Source: Streptomyces sp. Root431 (GTDB taxonomy: Bacteria; Actinomycetota; Actinomycetes; Streptomycetales; Streptomycetaceae). Taken from it: a stretch of DNA of 64,000 nucleotides. This document shows positions 34,079-42,782 of this stretch, in pieces (positions within the stretch are counted from its first letter, which is position 1; each line of letters opens with the position of its first letter). The position numbers and the translations under genes are program-made. Location: assembly GCF_001426585.1 (NCBI RefSeq), contig NZ_LMEI01000009.1:534247-598246 (forward strand), in the 5' to 3' direction. Below the pieces are notes generated by a model. That model was not told the origin of the DNA and made no database searches. It saw only the letters and a program-made list of their open reading frames with translations.

Positions 34079-35095
34079 TCAGACCACGAAGAGCAGGGTC
34101 AGGAAGACGGCGGTGAGGGCGGCTCCGGCCACGAGGCCCGGGGTGCCGGGGGCCGGGGTTCTGAGGCGGGGGGCCGCCGGGAGGTCGTTCGTGCGGGCGG
34201 CGGCGCGGGCGCGGGCCAGTTCGGCGGCCGGCGGGCGCGCGGGGAGGTCGACGCGCCAGGGGCGGCGCGGGTCGAGGCGGACGAGCGCCGCGCGGTGGAT
34301 CCGTACGTCCTGGAGGTCGATGGGCTGCTGGACCTCGATCCGGTACGGGTCGCCCCCTTCGGGGAGGACGGTCAGGTCGAAGACGAAGTCGGTGCCGCGG
34401 GCGGTGAGGGAGTGGAGCCGGGCGGGCGCGTGGACGGCCCCTTGCCCGGAAGGGAGGCTCCGGGCCACACCGGGGCGGTGCCGCAGCCTCGCCGTTCCGA
34501 GCGCGAAGAGCACGGCGATCGTGCCGTTGAGGCCGAGCATCATGACCCAGCGCGGCCCGTCGAGCGCCGCGTGGACGAAGGCGGTGACCATGACGGCGGC
34601 GGGCGCGGCCACGAGGAGCGTCCCGGGGGCGAGGACGCGGCCCAGCAGGGCGCGGACGGGGACGCGACCGCCGTCCCGAGCCGGGCCGTTCTCCTCCGAG
34701 TCGTCCCGGGGTCGGCCCCGGCGGCTCAGCGCCCGGGCCGCTCCGGCGACGAGGAGGACGGCGCCGAGCCCGGCCAGGCCGTACCCCGCGACGACCATGT
34801 GGTCGTCCTCCCGGCCCACGAGGAGCCCGAAGGCGGCGAGCAGCACCGCGAGACCGGCCCCGGCGGGTCCCAGGAAGGGGGCCGCGAGCACGGCGGCGCC
34901 CAGGGCCGTGGGCGCCGCGAGGAAGAGCGCCCCGCCCGCGAGCTGGTTCGTGCCGCAGCCCTCGCTGTCGCAGGTCCAGCGGACACCCGAGCGCTCGGTG
35001 GCGTACACGTGACAGAGGAACCAGGTCTGCCAGAACAGCAGGACGGCGACGGCGGCCCAGGGCCAGGACGTCCTTCCGTACGCGCGCGTGGTCAT
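34079..35095 (-). CDS. Multi-pass membrane protein of unknown function
   Basis: 338 aa from ATG 35095 (MTTRAYGRTSWPWAAVAVLL). Hydrophobic segments at the N terminus (WAAVAVLLFWQTWFLCHVYA), then LFLAAPTALGAAVLAAPFLG, AGLAVLLAAFGLLVG, VVAGYGLAGLGAVLLVAGAA, GTLLVAAPAAVMVTAFVHAA and a final LVAGAALTAVFLTLLFVV. Two cysteines (RWTCDSEGCGTNQ) sit in the first loop. A soluble part (FVFDLTVLPEGGDPYRIEVQ) lies before the last helix. No family recognised. It lies upstream of the rsgA leader on the same strand. Confidence 0.8.
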   Translation of the reverse strand: MTTRAYGRTSWPWAAVAVLLFWQTWFLCHVYATERSGVRWTCDSEGCGTNQLAGGALFLAAPTALGAAVLAAPFLGPAGAGLAVLLAAFGLLVGREDDHMVVAGYGLAGLGAVLLVAGAARALSRRGRPRDDSEENGPARDGGRVPVRALLGRVLAPGTLLVAAPAAVMVTAFVHAALDGPRWVMMLGLNGTIAVLFALGTARLRHRPGVARSLPSGQGAVHAPARLHSLTARGTDFVFDLTVLPEGGDPYRIEVQQPIDLQDVRIHRAALVRLDPRRPWRVDLPARPPAAELARARAAARTNDLPAAPRLRTPAPGTPGLVAGAALTAVFLTLLFVV

Positions 35096-35219
35096 GGACC
35101 GACGGTAGCCCGCGGGCCCGACGGTCCGAGGGGCCGGGGCGGGGGTCGGTTCGACCGGCCGGCGCGCGCGTCCGATTCGTACAAGACCGCGCGGTCCGGC
35201 AGCGCCTAGCGTGCGAAGC

Positions 35220-35654
35220 ATGGACACAGCACCCCGCATCACGCCCCGTCTGGACCTCGTCGGCATCGTGGTCTCGGACATGGCCGCCTCGCTGGCCTTC
35301 TATCGCCGTCTCGGCCTGGACATTCCCGCCGGGACGGAGAACGCCCCGCACGTGGAGGCCGCGCTGCCCGGCGGGCTGCGCATCGCCTGGGACACGGAGG
35401 AGACCGTGCGCTCCTTCGATCCCTCCTGGAAGCGCCCCGAGGGCGGGAACCGGATCGAGCTCGCCTTCCGGTGCGACACGCCGAAGGACGTGGACGCGGT
35501 GTACGAGGAGCTCGTGGGCGCGGGCCACGGCGGGCATCTGAAGCCCTGGGACGCCGTCTGGGGCCAGCGTTACGCGGTGGTCCTGGACCCGGACGGCAAC
35601 GGGGTGTCCCTGTTCGCGGACGCGCCGACGGACACGCCGGCCGCCGCCTCGTAA
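35220..35654 (+). CDS. VOC family (glyoxalase/bleomycin-resistance fold) protein
   Basis: 144 aa from ATG 35220 (MDTAPRITPRLDLVGIVVSD). Two beta-alpha-beta-beta-beta modules: LVGIVVSDMAASLAFYRRLG and the second with DAVYEELVGAGHGGHLKPWD, then YAVVLDPDGNGVSLFA. VOC proteins bind a metal and act on small molecules, or sequester antibiotics; no substrate is apparent. Its last 85 bases overlap the 3' end of the AraC-type gene on the other strand. Confidence 0.9.
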   Translation: MDTAPRITPRLDLVGIVVSDMAASLAFYRRLGLDIPAGTENAPHVEAALPGGLRIAWDTEETVRSFDPSWKRPEGGNRIELAFRCDTPKDVDAVYEELVGAGHGGHLKPWDAVWGQRYAVVLDPDGNGVSLFADAPTDTPAAAS

Positions 35655-36328
35655 GCGCTCGGCGTCGTGCCGGCCAGGGCCCTCGTCTCGCGCGCGAGAT
35701 GGGCTTGGTCGGCGCAGCCGGCGCGGAGGGCGGCATCGGCGTAGGGCACCCCGGCCCTGATCAGGGTCAGGGCGCGCTGGAGGCGGAGGATCCGGGCGAG
35801 CGTCTTGGGTCCGTAGCCGAAGGCGTCCAGGGACCGCCGGTGCAGCTGCCGGGCGCCGAGTCCGACCGCGTCGGCGGTCTCGGCGACCGGGCGGCCCGCG
35901 TCGAGGCGGGCGACGACGGCCCGCAGCAGCGGGTCGGGGGCCGGGGCGTCGGCCGCCCTGCGCAGGGCCAGGGCCTCCAGGGCCGCGGCCGGGTCGGGGG
36001 CCGCCGCGATCCGCTCGCCGAGGCGTCGCGCCACGGCCTCGCCCCAGAACGCGTCGAGAGGGACCCGCCGGTCGCACAGTTCTCGGGCCGGTACGCCGAG
36101 GATCGCGGGTGCTTCTCCGGGGGCGAAGCGGATCCCCGCGTACCGCGTGACGGTCTCGCCCGGGACGTACGGCCGCGTGTCGGGCCCGGCGACGAGGAGC
36201 CGGCCGTCGGCCCAGATCAGGTCCATGCAGCCGTCGGGCAGGACGGGACGAGCCGGACGCGAGACCCCCGCCAGGGTCCTGGTCCACAGGACGGCTCCGG
36301 TCAGCAGAGCCGGGCGTTCCTCGTACAT
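35570..36328 (-). CDS. AraC family transcriptional regulator
   Basis: 252 aa from ATG 36328 (MYEERPALLTGAVLWTRTLA). The N-terminal part (VLPDGCMDLIWADGRLLVAG, YAGIRFAPGEAPAILGVPA) matches the DUF6597/AraC sensor type. The C-terminal AraC HTH contains ADAVGLGARQLHRRSLDAFG and YADAALRAGCADQAHLARET. The last 28 residues are encoded antisense to the end of the VOC gene. Such regulators often control the neighbouring VOC gene; convergent overlap could also give antisense interference. Confidence 0.88.
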   Translation of the reverse strand: MYEERPALLTGAVLWTRTLAGVSRPARPVLPDGCMDLIWADGRLLVAGPDTRPYVPGETVTRYAGIRFAPGEAPAILGVPARELCDRRVPLDAFWGEAVARRLGERIAAAPDPAAALEALALRRAADAPAPDPLLRAVVARLDAGRPVAETADAVGLGARQLHRRSLDAFGYGPKTLARILRLQRALTLIRAGVPYADAALRAGCADQAHLARETRALAGTTPSAYEAAAGVSVGASANRDTPLPSGSRTTA

Positions 36329-36360
36329 CCTTCGAGCCTACGTCGGGGCGACGCGGCGGC

Positions 36361-37485
36361 TCATTCCTTCTCCCACCCCGAATGGATGCGCGACTTCACG
36401 TCGTCCGGGGGCAGGAACTTGGACCAGCGCTCGGGGAACTCGGAGGGCATGTCCGGGTCGTCCTCGTCGACGTCGTCGGCCTCGGCGCGGACGCGGGCGA
36501 CGAGTTCGGCGGCCTGGACGGCGCGGGCCCGCTCGTTGGCCTCGCGGGCGGCGGCGGTGGCGACGGAGGGCCAGACGCGGTCGATGGCGGCGTTCACCGC
36601 GGCGCCGACGAGGACCGCGAAAGCGGAGATGCCGATCCAGAGGAGGACGGCGATGGGCGCGGCCAGGGAGCCGTAGATGGTCGGGCCCTCGACCTGGCTC
36701 GTGAGGTAGATGCGGAGCAGGAAGCTGCCGAGGACCCACATGCCGAGGGCGACGAGCGCGCCGGGGATGTCCTCGATCCACGGCGATCTGACGGGTACGG
36801 ACACGTGGTAGAGCGTCGTGAGGAAGGCGATGGAGAGCAGGATGACGGCCGGCCAGTACAGGACGGCGACGACCTCCGTCCCCCAGGGCACCAGTTCGAC
36901 GACCCGGTCGGGGCCGACGACGGCGAGGGGCAGCACGACGGCGCCGATGATCAGGGCCACGATGTAGAGCAGGAAGGCCAGAAGCCGGGTCTTGACGATG
37001 CCGCGGTGGCCGTCGAGTCCGTACATGACGGTGATGGTGTCGATGAAGACGTTCACCGCGCGCGAGCCGGACCAGAGGGCGATGGCGAAGCCGAGGGAGA
37101 TCAGTTCGGGGCGTTTGCCCTTGGTGACGTCGTCGAGGATCGGTTTGGCGATGTCCTCGACCCCCCTGTCGGAGAGGACCGTTCCGGCAGCGCGGAGGAT
37201 GTTCTCCTGAATGCTCGCCACGGTGTCCGTGTTCGTCCAGTCGTCGGCGTAGCCGAGGAGGGCGATCAGGCCGAGGAGCAGCGGCGGCAGCGACAGCAGC
37301 GTGAAGAACGCGGCCTCGGCGGCGAGGCCGAGGATCCGGTACTCGATGCACGAGTTGACGGTGTCCTTGACGAGGAGCCACACCATCTTCCGCTTGGAGA
37401 CGTTGCGGTAGAGGACGCGCGCCCGGTGGAGCCTGCTCCAGGGCCGCCGCTCGGGCCGATCGGGTGTTTCGCTTGCTGCCTGCAC
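36361..37485 (-). CDS. YihY/BrkB family membrane protein
   Basis: 374 aa from GTG 37485 (VQAASETPDRPERRPWSRLH). Six membrane helices typical of the family: RILGLAAEAAFFTLLSLPPL, LISLGFAIALWSGSRAVNVF, LLAFLLYIVALIIGAVVLPL, VVAVLYWPAVILLSIAFLTT, IPGALVALGMWVLGSFLLRI and IAVLLWIGISAFAVLVGAAV. The C-terminal tail is acidic (DDVDEDDPDMPSEFPERW). The family was once called ribonuclease BN, which is a misnomer; the role is unknown and export has been proposed. The start is only 17 bases from the divergent AidB start, so the promoters must overlap. Confidence 0.9.
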   Translation of the reverse strand: MQAASETPDRPERRPWSRLHRARVLYRNVSKRKMVWLLVKDTVNSCIEYRILGLAAEAAFFTLLSLPPLLLGLIALLGYADDWTNTDTVASIQENILRAAGTVLSDRGVEDIAKPILDDVTKGKRPELISLGFAIALWSGSRAVNVFIDTITVMYGLDGHRGIVKTRLLAFLLYIVALIIGAVVLPLAVVGPDRVVELVPWGTEVVAVLYWPAVILLSIAFLTTLYHVSVPVRSPWIEDIPGALVALGMWVLGSFLLRIYLTSQVEGPTIYGSLAAPIAVLLWIGISAFAVLVGAAVNAAIDRVWPSVATAAAREANERARAVQAAELVARVRAEADDVDEDDPDMPSEFPERWSKFLPPDDVKSRIHSGWEKE

Positions 37486-37502
37486 CTGCTTACCGTATCG
37501 GC

Positions 37503-39191
37503 ATGGCAGCGAGCACCCACACCGTGACCAACCAGGCTCCGCCCCTGGTGGGATACGACGTCTTCGCAGGCGATCGGACGCTGGCGGAGGCGGTCGATCG
37601 GCACCTCGCGCCCGAGGTCCTGGCGGAGGCCCGCGAGGAGCTGAGCCTGCTGGGCAGGGCGGCGGGGTCCGAGCAGGTCAGGGAGTGGGGCGAGCTCGCG
37701 AACACGAACCCGCCGCGGCTGCGGACCCACGACCGGTACGGGAACCGGATCGACGAGGTCGACTTCCACCCGGCCTGGCACCGGCTGCTCGGCAAGTCCG
37801 TGGGGGCCGGGCTGACCGACGCGTGGGGCCGTCCGGGTGGTCATGTCCGGCGGGCCGCCGGGCTCCTGGTGGTGTCGCAGGCGGAGGCGGGGCACGTCTG
37901 TCCGCTGTCGATGACGCACGCGTCGGTGCCCGCGCTGCGCGCCGAGCCGGAGCTCGCGGAGGTGTGGGAGCCGGCGGCGACCTCGCACGTGTACGAGCGG
38001 GGGCTGCGTCCCGTGTCCGAGAAGCCGGGCGCCCTGCTGGGGATGGCGCTGACGGAGAAGCAGGGCGGCAGCGACGTCCGGGCGAACACGACGGAGGCGC
38101 GTCCGCTGGCGGCCGACGGGGAGTACGTCCTGACGGGGCACAAGTGGTTCTGTTCGGCGCCGATGTCGGACGCCTTCCTGGTCCTGGCACAGGCCCCGGC
38201 GGGGCTGACCTGCTTCCTGCTCCCCCGGGTCCTGCCCGACGGCTCGCGCAACGCGTTCGCGATCCAGCGGCTGAAGGACAAGCTGGGCAACCGCTCGAAC
38301 GCCTCCGCCGAGGTGGAGTTCGACGGGACGACGTGGGCGCGCCGGGTCGGCGAGGAGGGGCGCGGGGTCCGGGCGGTCATCGGCATGGTCGCGGCGACGC
38401 GGCTCGACTGCGTGCTCGGCTCGGCGGCGCTGATGCGGCAGGCGGTGGCGCAGGCCGTGCACCACTGCGCGTACCGCGAGGCCTTCGGCGGGGTGCTGAT
38501 CGAGAAGCCGCTCATGCGGAACGTCCTCGCCGATCTGGCCTTGGAGTCGGAGGCGGCGACGGTCCTGGCCATGCGGCTCGCGGCAGCCTACGACGCCGTC
38601 GAAGGCGCCACCGCAACCGACGCCGCCGGCGAGACCGGCGACAGCAACCACGCCGAGCGTGAGCGCGCCTTCCTCCGTATCGCCGTGCCGGCGGCGAAGT
38701 ACTGGGTGACGAAGCGGTGTACGCCGGTGGTGGCGGAGGCACTGGAGTGCCTGGGCGGCAACGGGTACGTGGAGGAGTCGGGGCTGCCGCGGCTGTTGCG
38801 GGAGTCGCCGCTCAACTCGGTCTGGGAGGGCTCGGGGAACGTCCAGGCGCTCGACGTGCTGCGGGCGCTGCGGACCGAGCCCGCCTCCTTCGACGCCTTC
38901 CTGCGGGAGGTGGGGGCGGCGCGGGGCGCGGACCACCGGCTCGACCGGGCGATCCGGGACCTGCTGGTCGAACTGGCCGATCTGGACGGGATCGAGGCGC
39001 GGGCGCGACGGCTCGTCGAGCGGATGGCGCTGGTGCTGCAGGGCGCGCTGCTGGTGCGGTGGGCGCCGCCGGAGGTGGCGGACGCGTTCTGCGCGTCGCG
39101 GCTCGGCGGGGACGGGGGGTCGACGTTCGGGACGCTGGCGCACACGCTGGACCTGCGGGCGGTGGTGGAGCGGGCGCGGGTGACGGTCTGA
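37503..39191 (+). CDS. aidB: AidB-like acyl-CoA dehydrogenase family protein
   Basis: 562 aa from ATG 37503 (MAASTHTVTNQAPPLVGYDV). The long acyl-CoA dehydrogenase form typical of AidB: an N-terminal NQAPPLVGYDVF segment, EAGHVCPLSMTHASVP, MALTEKQGGSDVRANTTEA, TGHKWFCSAPMSDAFLVLAQ, the RLKDKLGNRSNASAEVEFDG region, LECLGGNGYVEESGLPRLLR and SPLNSVWEGSGNVQALDVLR. AidB of E. coli binds DNA and FAD and is induced by alkylation. An Ada-AlkA fusion lies 5 kb away. The enzyme substrate remains unclear for the family. Confidence 0.88.
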   Translation: MAASTHTVTNQAPPLVGYDVFAGDRTLAEAVDRHLAPEVLAEAREELSLLGRAAGSEQVREWGELANTNPPRLRTHDRYGNRIDEVDFHPAWHRLLGKSVGAGLTDAWGRPGGHVRRAAGLLVVSQAEAGHVCPLSMTHASVPALRAEPELAEVWEPAATSHVYERGLRPVSEKPGALLGMALTEKQGGSDVRANTTEARPLAADGEYVLTGHKWFCSAPMSDAFLVLAQAPAGLTCFLLPRVLPDGSRNAFAIQRLKDKLGNRSNASAEVEFDGTTWARRVGEEGRGVRAVIGMVAATRLDCVLGSAALMRQAVAQAVHHCAYREAFGGVLIEKPLMRNVLADLALESEAATVLAMRLAAAYDAVEGATATDAAGETGDSNHAERERAFLRIAVPAAKYWVTKRCTPVVAEALECLGGNGYVEESGLPRLLRESPLNSVWEGSGNVQALDVLRALRTEPASFDAFLREVGAARGADHRLDRAIRDLLVELADLDGIEARARRLVERMALVLQGALLVRWAPPEVADAFCASRLGGDGGSTFGTLAHTLDLRAVVERARVTV

Positions 39192-39544
39192 AGGCCGTTT
39201 CGAGGGCCGTTCCGAGTGTCGTTCCGAGGGACCGTACGTACCTCTGCGCGTCCGTACGTCTACATGTCCGTACGTCGGGAAGTTGAGCCGCGCGCACCAG
39301 GGGTGGACCCGTCAAGGTCGGTACGCGCGGAAAAGCGGGGGTGGTGCTGCGCCGACACGGCACCACCCGCCGCTCACACCACCCTCACGCACGTTGCCGG
39401 TAGGTCGCCAGAGTTGCAAAGGGTTGCAGGATTACCCGAACCGGGCCGCGCCGGGCGGCCCCGAACGGCACGATGGGCAGCGACACTCCGGACATCTGCC
39501 CAGTGCAGAACCGATACAGCACCACGGGTGGCTGGGAGAGACCG
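39192..39544. other. Intergenic region before the GAF regulator
   Basis: 353 bases without a gene. It starts with three CCGTTYCGAG-like copies (39196-39230) and three CCGTACGT copies (39232-39275). A hairpin GGGTGGTGCTG (39339-39349)/CGGCACCACCC (39358-39368) with one G-T pair may end the aidB transcript. A GTTGCA direct repeat (GAGTTGCAAAGGGTTGCAGG) follows at about 39411-39430. The GAF gene promoter should lie between 39370 and 39530. Confidence 0.6.
39339..39368. terminator. Hairpin downstream of aidB
   Basis: Eleven paired bases, GGGTGGTGCTG with CGGCACCACCC, around the loop CGCCGACA. No T run. Confidence 0.5.
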
Positions 39545-40846
39545 ATGAAGAACACGCAGCTCGACATGAAGCGGCTGGCCGCCATGGACGCCGCCCAGGC
39601 CGCCCGGCTGCTCCACCGCGTCCGCGACGAGACCCTCGCGGGCCGTACGCCGCCGATCGCGCCCCGCGCGGTCATCGACGCGTCCTGGCAGCGGATGGCC
39701 CGGCTGGGGCTCGACCCCGACCAGGGCACGAGCAGCGTGCTGCTCCAGCGGGACGAGCTGGAACAGCGGCGCAGGAGCACGCTCCTGTCCGAGGTGATGC
39801 AGACCCTCAGCGGCGGACTCGCCGGCATCGCCGACACCTCCCTCCAGATCATGGTGGTCACCGACGAGAGCGGCCGGGTGCTGTGGCGTCAGGGGAACCT
39901 CGCGGTGCTGCGCCAGGCGAACGGCATCTGCCTGGAGGAGGGCGCGGCCTGGACCGAGCACACGACCGGGACGAACGCCGTCGGCACGGCGCTCGCGATG
40001 GGCCGGGCCGTGCAGGTGCACTCCGCCGAGCACTACGTACAGGCGCTGCACAACTGGACCTGCGCCGCCGCGCCCGTGCACGATCCGCGCGACCAGCGGC
40101 TCCTGGGCATCCTCGACGTGAGCGGACCGGCGTCCAGCTTCCATCCGGCGATGCTGGCCCTCGTCGCCTCGGTCGCCCAGCTCGCCGAGGCCGAGATGCG
40201 GGAGCGGCACCGGCGGTCGGTCGAGCGGCTGCGGGCCGTGGCCGCGCCGATCCTGTGCCGGGTGGGCGGGCGGGCCGTGGCGGTCGACGTCCACGGCTGG
40301 ACGGCGGCGGTGACCGGTCTCGCGCCGGTGGACCGGATCCCGCTGCCCAAGTCCTTCCGCGCGGGCCGGGTGTGGCTGCCCTCGCTCGGCGTGTGCGCGG
40401 TGGAGCCGCTGCCCGGCGGCTGGCTGCTGCGGGTCGAGGAGGAGGCCCGGCCGGTGGACCCCGGCGCGGCCGCGGCGAGCCGCGTGGTCCTCGACCTGAG
40501 CCGGCCGCGCCGCTGGACGGTGGACGTCTCGGGGGAGGCGGGCAGCTGGCAGCAGGAGCTCAGCCCCCGGCATGCGGAGCTCCTCTATGTCCTGGCACTC
40601 CACCGCGACGGCCGGACGGCGGCGGAGCTGGCGGACGACGTGTTCGGGGACCGTACGAGAACGGTGACCGTCCGGGCCGAGATGTCCCGGGTACGCCGCA
40701 ACCTGGCGGGCGTCCTGGCACACCGCCCGTACCGCTTCCGCGAGGAGGTCGCCGTGGAGATCCTCCGCCCGGAACGCCCGGCGGACCTGCTGCCCCACTC
40801 CACGGCCCCGGCCGTCAGTGCGGCACGGACGGCCGGGGACGCGTAA
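39545..40846 (+). CDS. GAF-domain transcriptional regulator (AcoR-like sensor, winged-helix output)
   Basis: 433 aa from ATG 39545 (MKNTQLDMKRLAAMDAAQAA) with GGGAGAG upstream. The N-terminal half is the sensor part of AcoR-type activators: VIDASWQRMARLGLDPDQGT, a GAF core VVTDESGRVLWRQGN, GAAWTEHTTGTNAVGTALAM, HNWTCAAAPVHDPRDQRLLG and ILDVSGPASSFHP. The sigma-54 AAA domain of AcoR is absent, as expected in Streptomyces. The C-terminal region (LLYVLALHRDGRTAAELADD, VTVRAEMSRVRRNLAGVLA) looks like a winged-helix DNA-binding output. Such genes commonly sit beside aldehyde dehydrogenases, but none is here. The target is unknown. Confidence 0.85.
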   Translation: MKNTQLDMKRLAAMDAAQAARLLHRVRDETLAGRTPPIAPRAVIDASWQRMARLGLDPDQGTSSVLLQRDELEQRRRSTLLSEVMQTLSGGLAGIADTSLQIMVVTDESGRVLWRQGNLAVLRQANGICLEEGAAWTEHTTGTNAVGTALAMGRAVQVHSAEHYVQALHNWTCAAAPVHDPRDQRLLGILDVSGPASSFHPAMLALVASVAQLAEAEMRERHRRSVERLRAVAAPILCRVGGRAVAVDVHGWTAAVTGLAPVDRIPLPKSFRAGRVWLPSLGVCAVEPLPGGWLLRVEEEARPVDPGAAAASRVVLDLSRPRRWTVDVSGEAGSWQQELSPRHAELLYVLALHRDGRTAAELADDVFGDRTRTVTVRAEMSRVRRNLAGVLAHRPYRFREEVAVEILRPERPADLLPHSTAPAVSAARTAGDA

Positions 40847-40905
40847 GGCGTAGGGGGTGGCCCCATGAGAAAACGTGTTGGCCGACCTTCGGCGACCTGC
40901 GAAAA

Positions 40906-40926
40906 TCCGCCTGTTGCCCAGGCGGA
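40906..40926 (+). promoter_or_regulatory. Hairpin overlapping the ribosome site of the zinc-ribbon gene
   Basis: TCCGCCTG (40906-40913), loop TTGCC, CAGGCGGA (40919-40926): perfect 8-bp stem whose 3' arm shares GGA with the Shine-Dalgarno GGAGG (40924-40928) of the TTG-start gene. A second small hairpin GCCGA/TCGGC is at 40881-40893. It could limit translation initiation. Confidence 0.45.
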
Positions 40927-40932
40927 GGACAT

Positions 40933-42039
40933 TTGTTCGTTTTCGTGTGTGCGGGGTGCGGCTCCGAGCTGACCGCCCCGCTGTCTCAGGTCTCGCTGCC
41001 GATCCACGCCCGTCAGAAGTACGGGAACGCGGCCCAGCTTCCGGTGCTCATGGAGTCGGGGACGTTCGCCGTGGACCCGGATCCCTGGGGTGGGCCGTGG
41101 CGGATGTGGGACGAGATCGATCCGGGTGAGGCGGAGGCACGGGGCATCCACGCGCCGGTCCGCTGCCTGTCCGACGGCACGCCCGGGGCGAGTGTCATCG
41201 CGCCCGGTGACATCCGTGGAACCCGGCTGATCCCCGAGACGCGCAGCATCGCCTGCTGTGGCCTCGACGGGGCCGACGGGCCCAACATGGCCTGCGGGAC
41301 GTGCGATCTGCCCGTGGCGGCCAGGATCGACGACTGCTCGCTCTGGCAGGCGGTGCGGCTCAGCCCGGACGCGGTGCGCCGCGTGCCCGTCGACGGTGTC
41401 CCCGCCGCACCCCTCTCCTGGGCGGAACTGGCGGAGGAAGGGGAGAAGACGCCTCCCTTCGAGCCGATCGCCACGTGGGCGGGGCCGTCCGTGGGGTCGG
41501 AACACTCCTGGTCGTGGAGTCCGCAGTGGGAGGCGGCAGCCGGCCACGCGCTCGCCCACCTGCTGGTCGCCTCCCAGGGACAGCCGGTGGAGGTCCCGGG
41601 CGGTCTGACCGCGGACGTGTTCCAGCAAGCGCTCGACGCCCTGCTGCCCGCGGGTCCCCCGAAGCGCGCCGTCCTGGCCGGACCGGGGCGGCCCTCCCCC
41701 GACGCGGGCGCCGACATCCTCCTCGTACCGGTCCATCCCCGGACAGGCGAGACCTGGAGCCCCGTCGGCCCGTCCGCGTCGGCGTACCGGGTGCCCCTGC
41801 CGCTGGGGGTGTGGCTGTGGCTGGACTCTCCCCAGCCGCCCCTTCCTCTTCCCTCGACGGGCCGCCTCCCCCTGGACGTCCTCCGTGACGACCCCCTCCC
41901 GCTGCTCCCCCTCCACCGGTTCCGGGCCGACTCGGGAACGTTCCAGCACACCCTGGTCCGGCTGCCGGCCGCTCGCAGCCCCTGGCTGCGCGCGATCCTC
42001 GCGGACCTCGCGCAGGGCGCCTTGAACGACCCCTTCTAG
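40933..42039 (+). CDS. Zinc-ribbon-containing protein of unknown function
   Basis: 368 aa from TTG 40933 with GGAGG 4 bases before it; GTG 40945 is an alternative. The N terminus FVFVCAGCGSELTAPLSQV has a CxxC; further cysteine pairs occur in IACCGLDGADGPNMACGTCD. The central part (PVLMESGTFAVDPDPWGGPW, SVIAPGDIRGTRLIPETRSI) and the Pro-rich C-terminal region (LPLGVWLWLDSPQPPLP) are conserved in Streptomyces hypothetical proteins as I remember them. No enzyme motif is recognised. The start is embedded in a hairpin that overlaps the ribosome site. Confidence 0.78.
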   Translation: MFVFVCAGCGSELTAPLSQVSLPIHARQKYGNAAQLPVLMESGTFAVDPDPWGGPWRMWDEIDPGEAEARGIHAPVRCLSDGTPGASVIAPGDIRGTRLIPETRSIACCGLDGADGPNMACGTCDLPVAARIDDCSLWQAVRLSPDAVRRVPVDGVPAAPLSWAELAEEGEKTPPFEPIATWAGPSVGSEHSWSWSPQWEAAAGHALAHLLVASQGQPVEVPGGLTADVFQQALDALLPAGPPKRAVLAGPGRPSPDAGADILLVPVHPRTGETWSPVGPSASAYRVPLPLGVWLWLDSPQPPLPLPSTGRLPLDVLRDDPLPLLPLHRFRADSGTFQHTLVRLPAARSPWLRAILADLAQGALNDPF

Positions 42040-42147
42040 ACGTCCCGCCATCGCACCGTCCCACTCCTTGGACATCCTGCCCACCGAGCGGCGGGGAAGC
42101 GGCGCCCCCGGTCGACTCCCCGCGCGGGCTCGTGATGCCATGAGCCC

Positions 42148-42717
42148 ATGCACATCACGCTCACCACCTGGTCCCTCGAACAGACCTCGCCGTCCGATCT
42201 CCGCCCCGCCCGCACCCCGGAGGGCGACGACATCACGATCGCCCGGGCCGCGGTGCCCTCGGCGGAGTACAGCCGCTTCCTCTATACGGCGGTCGGCGGC
42301 GACATCCGCTGGAACGACCGCCTGCCGCTCACGTACAAGCAGTGGCAGGAGATCGTCGAGAAGCCGGGTGCCGAGATATGGGTGGCGTACGACCGGGGGA
42401 CGCCGGCCGGGTACGTGGAGCTCGACCCGCAGCCCGACGGTGTCGTGGAGATCGTCTACTTCGGCCTGATCCCGGCCTTCCGGGGACGCGGGATCGGCGG
42501 TCACCTCCTCTCCGAGGGCGTGCGGCGCGCCTGGGACCTGGCCGAGCGGTGGCCCGAGCGCGAGGCCACGAAGCGCGTGTGGCTGCACACCTGCTCGCTC
42601 GACGGCCCGCACGCGATGGCGAACTACGAGCGGCGCGGCTTCCGGCTCTTCGACACGAAGGTGGAGGAGGTCGAGGAGTCGGAGACCCCCGGCCCCTGGC
42701 CCGGCGCCCACGCCTGA
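42148..42717 (+). CDS. GNAT family N-acetyltransferase
   Basis: 189 aa from ATG 42148 (MHITLTTWSLEQTSPSDLRP). The GNAT core is AGYVELDPQPDGVVEIVYFG, LIPAFRGRGIGGHLLSEGVR (acetyl-CoA binding R/Q-x-x-G-x-G/A) and VWLHTCSLDGPHAMANYERR with GFRLFDTKVEEVEE. It transfers an acetyl group to an unknown amine substrate. A very strong hairpin terminator follows 18 bases after the stop and separates it from the sulfur operon leader. Confidence 0.92.
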   Translation: MHITLTTWSLEQTSPSDLRPARTPEGDDITIARAAVPSAEYSRFLYTAVGGDIRWNDRLPLTYKQWQEIVEKPGAEIWVAYDRGTPAGYVELDPQPDGVVEIVYFGLIPAFRGRGIGGHLLSEGVRRAWDLAERWPEREATKRVWLHTCSLDGPHAMANYERRGFRLFDTKVEEVEESETPGPWPGAHA

Positions 42718-42735
42718 GGCACGTACTCACCTCGG

Positions 42736-42763
42736 GAAAGGGGCCCCCTCGGGGGCCCCTTTC
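42736..42763. terminator. Strong intrinsic-type terminator before the sulfur operon
   Basis: GAAAGGGGCCCCC (42736-42748) pairs perfectly with GGGGGCCCCTTTC (42751-42763): up to 13 pairs, with TTTC on the 3' side. It should stop read-through from the GNAT gene into the sulfite reductase leader. Confidence 0.88.
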
Positions 42764-42782
42764 GCGTGACCCACGACACAGC

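Noticed and set aside
33663..36287. 874-aa minus-strand frame across rsgA, the membrane protein and the VOC gene
   Set aside because: Arg/Pro-rich shadow that crosses several real genes in other frames.
40865..40972. 35-codon ORF overlapping the zinc-ribbon start
   Set aside because: Poor codon pattern and out of frame with the conserved N terminus FVFVCAGCG; more likely chance, though the region is structured.
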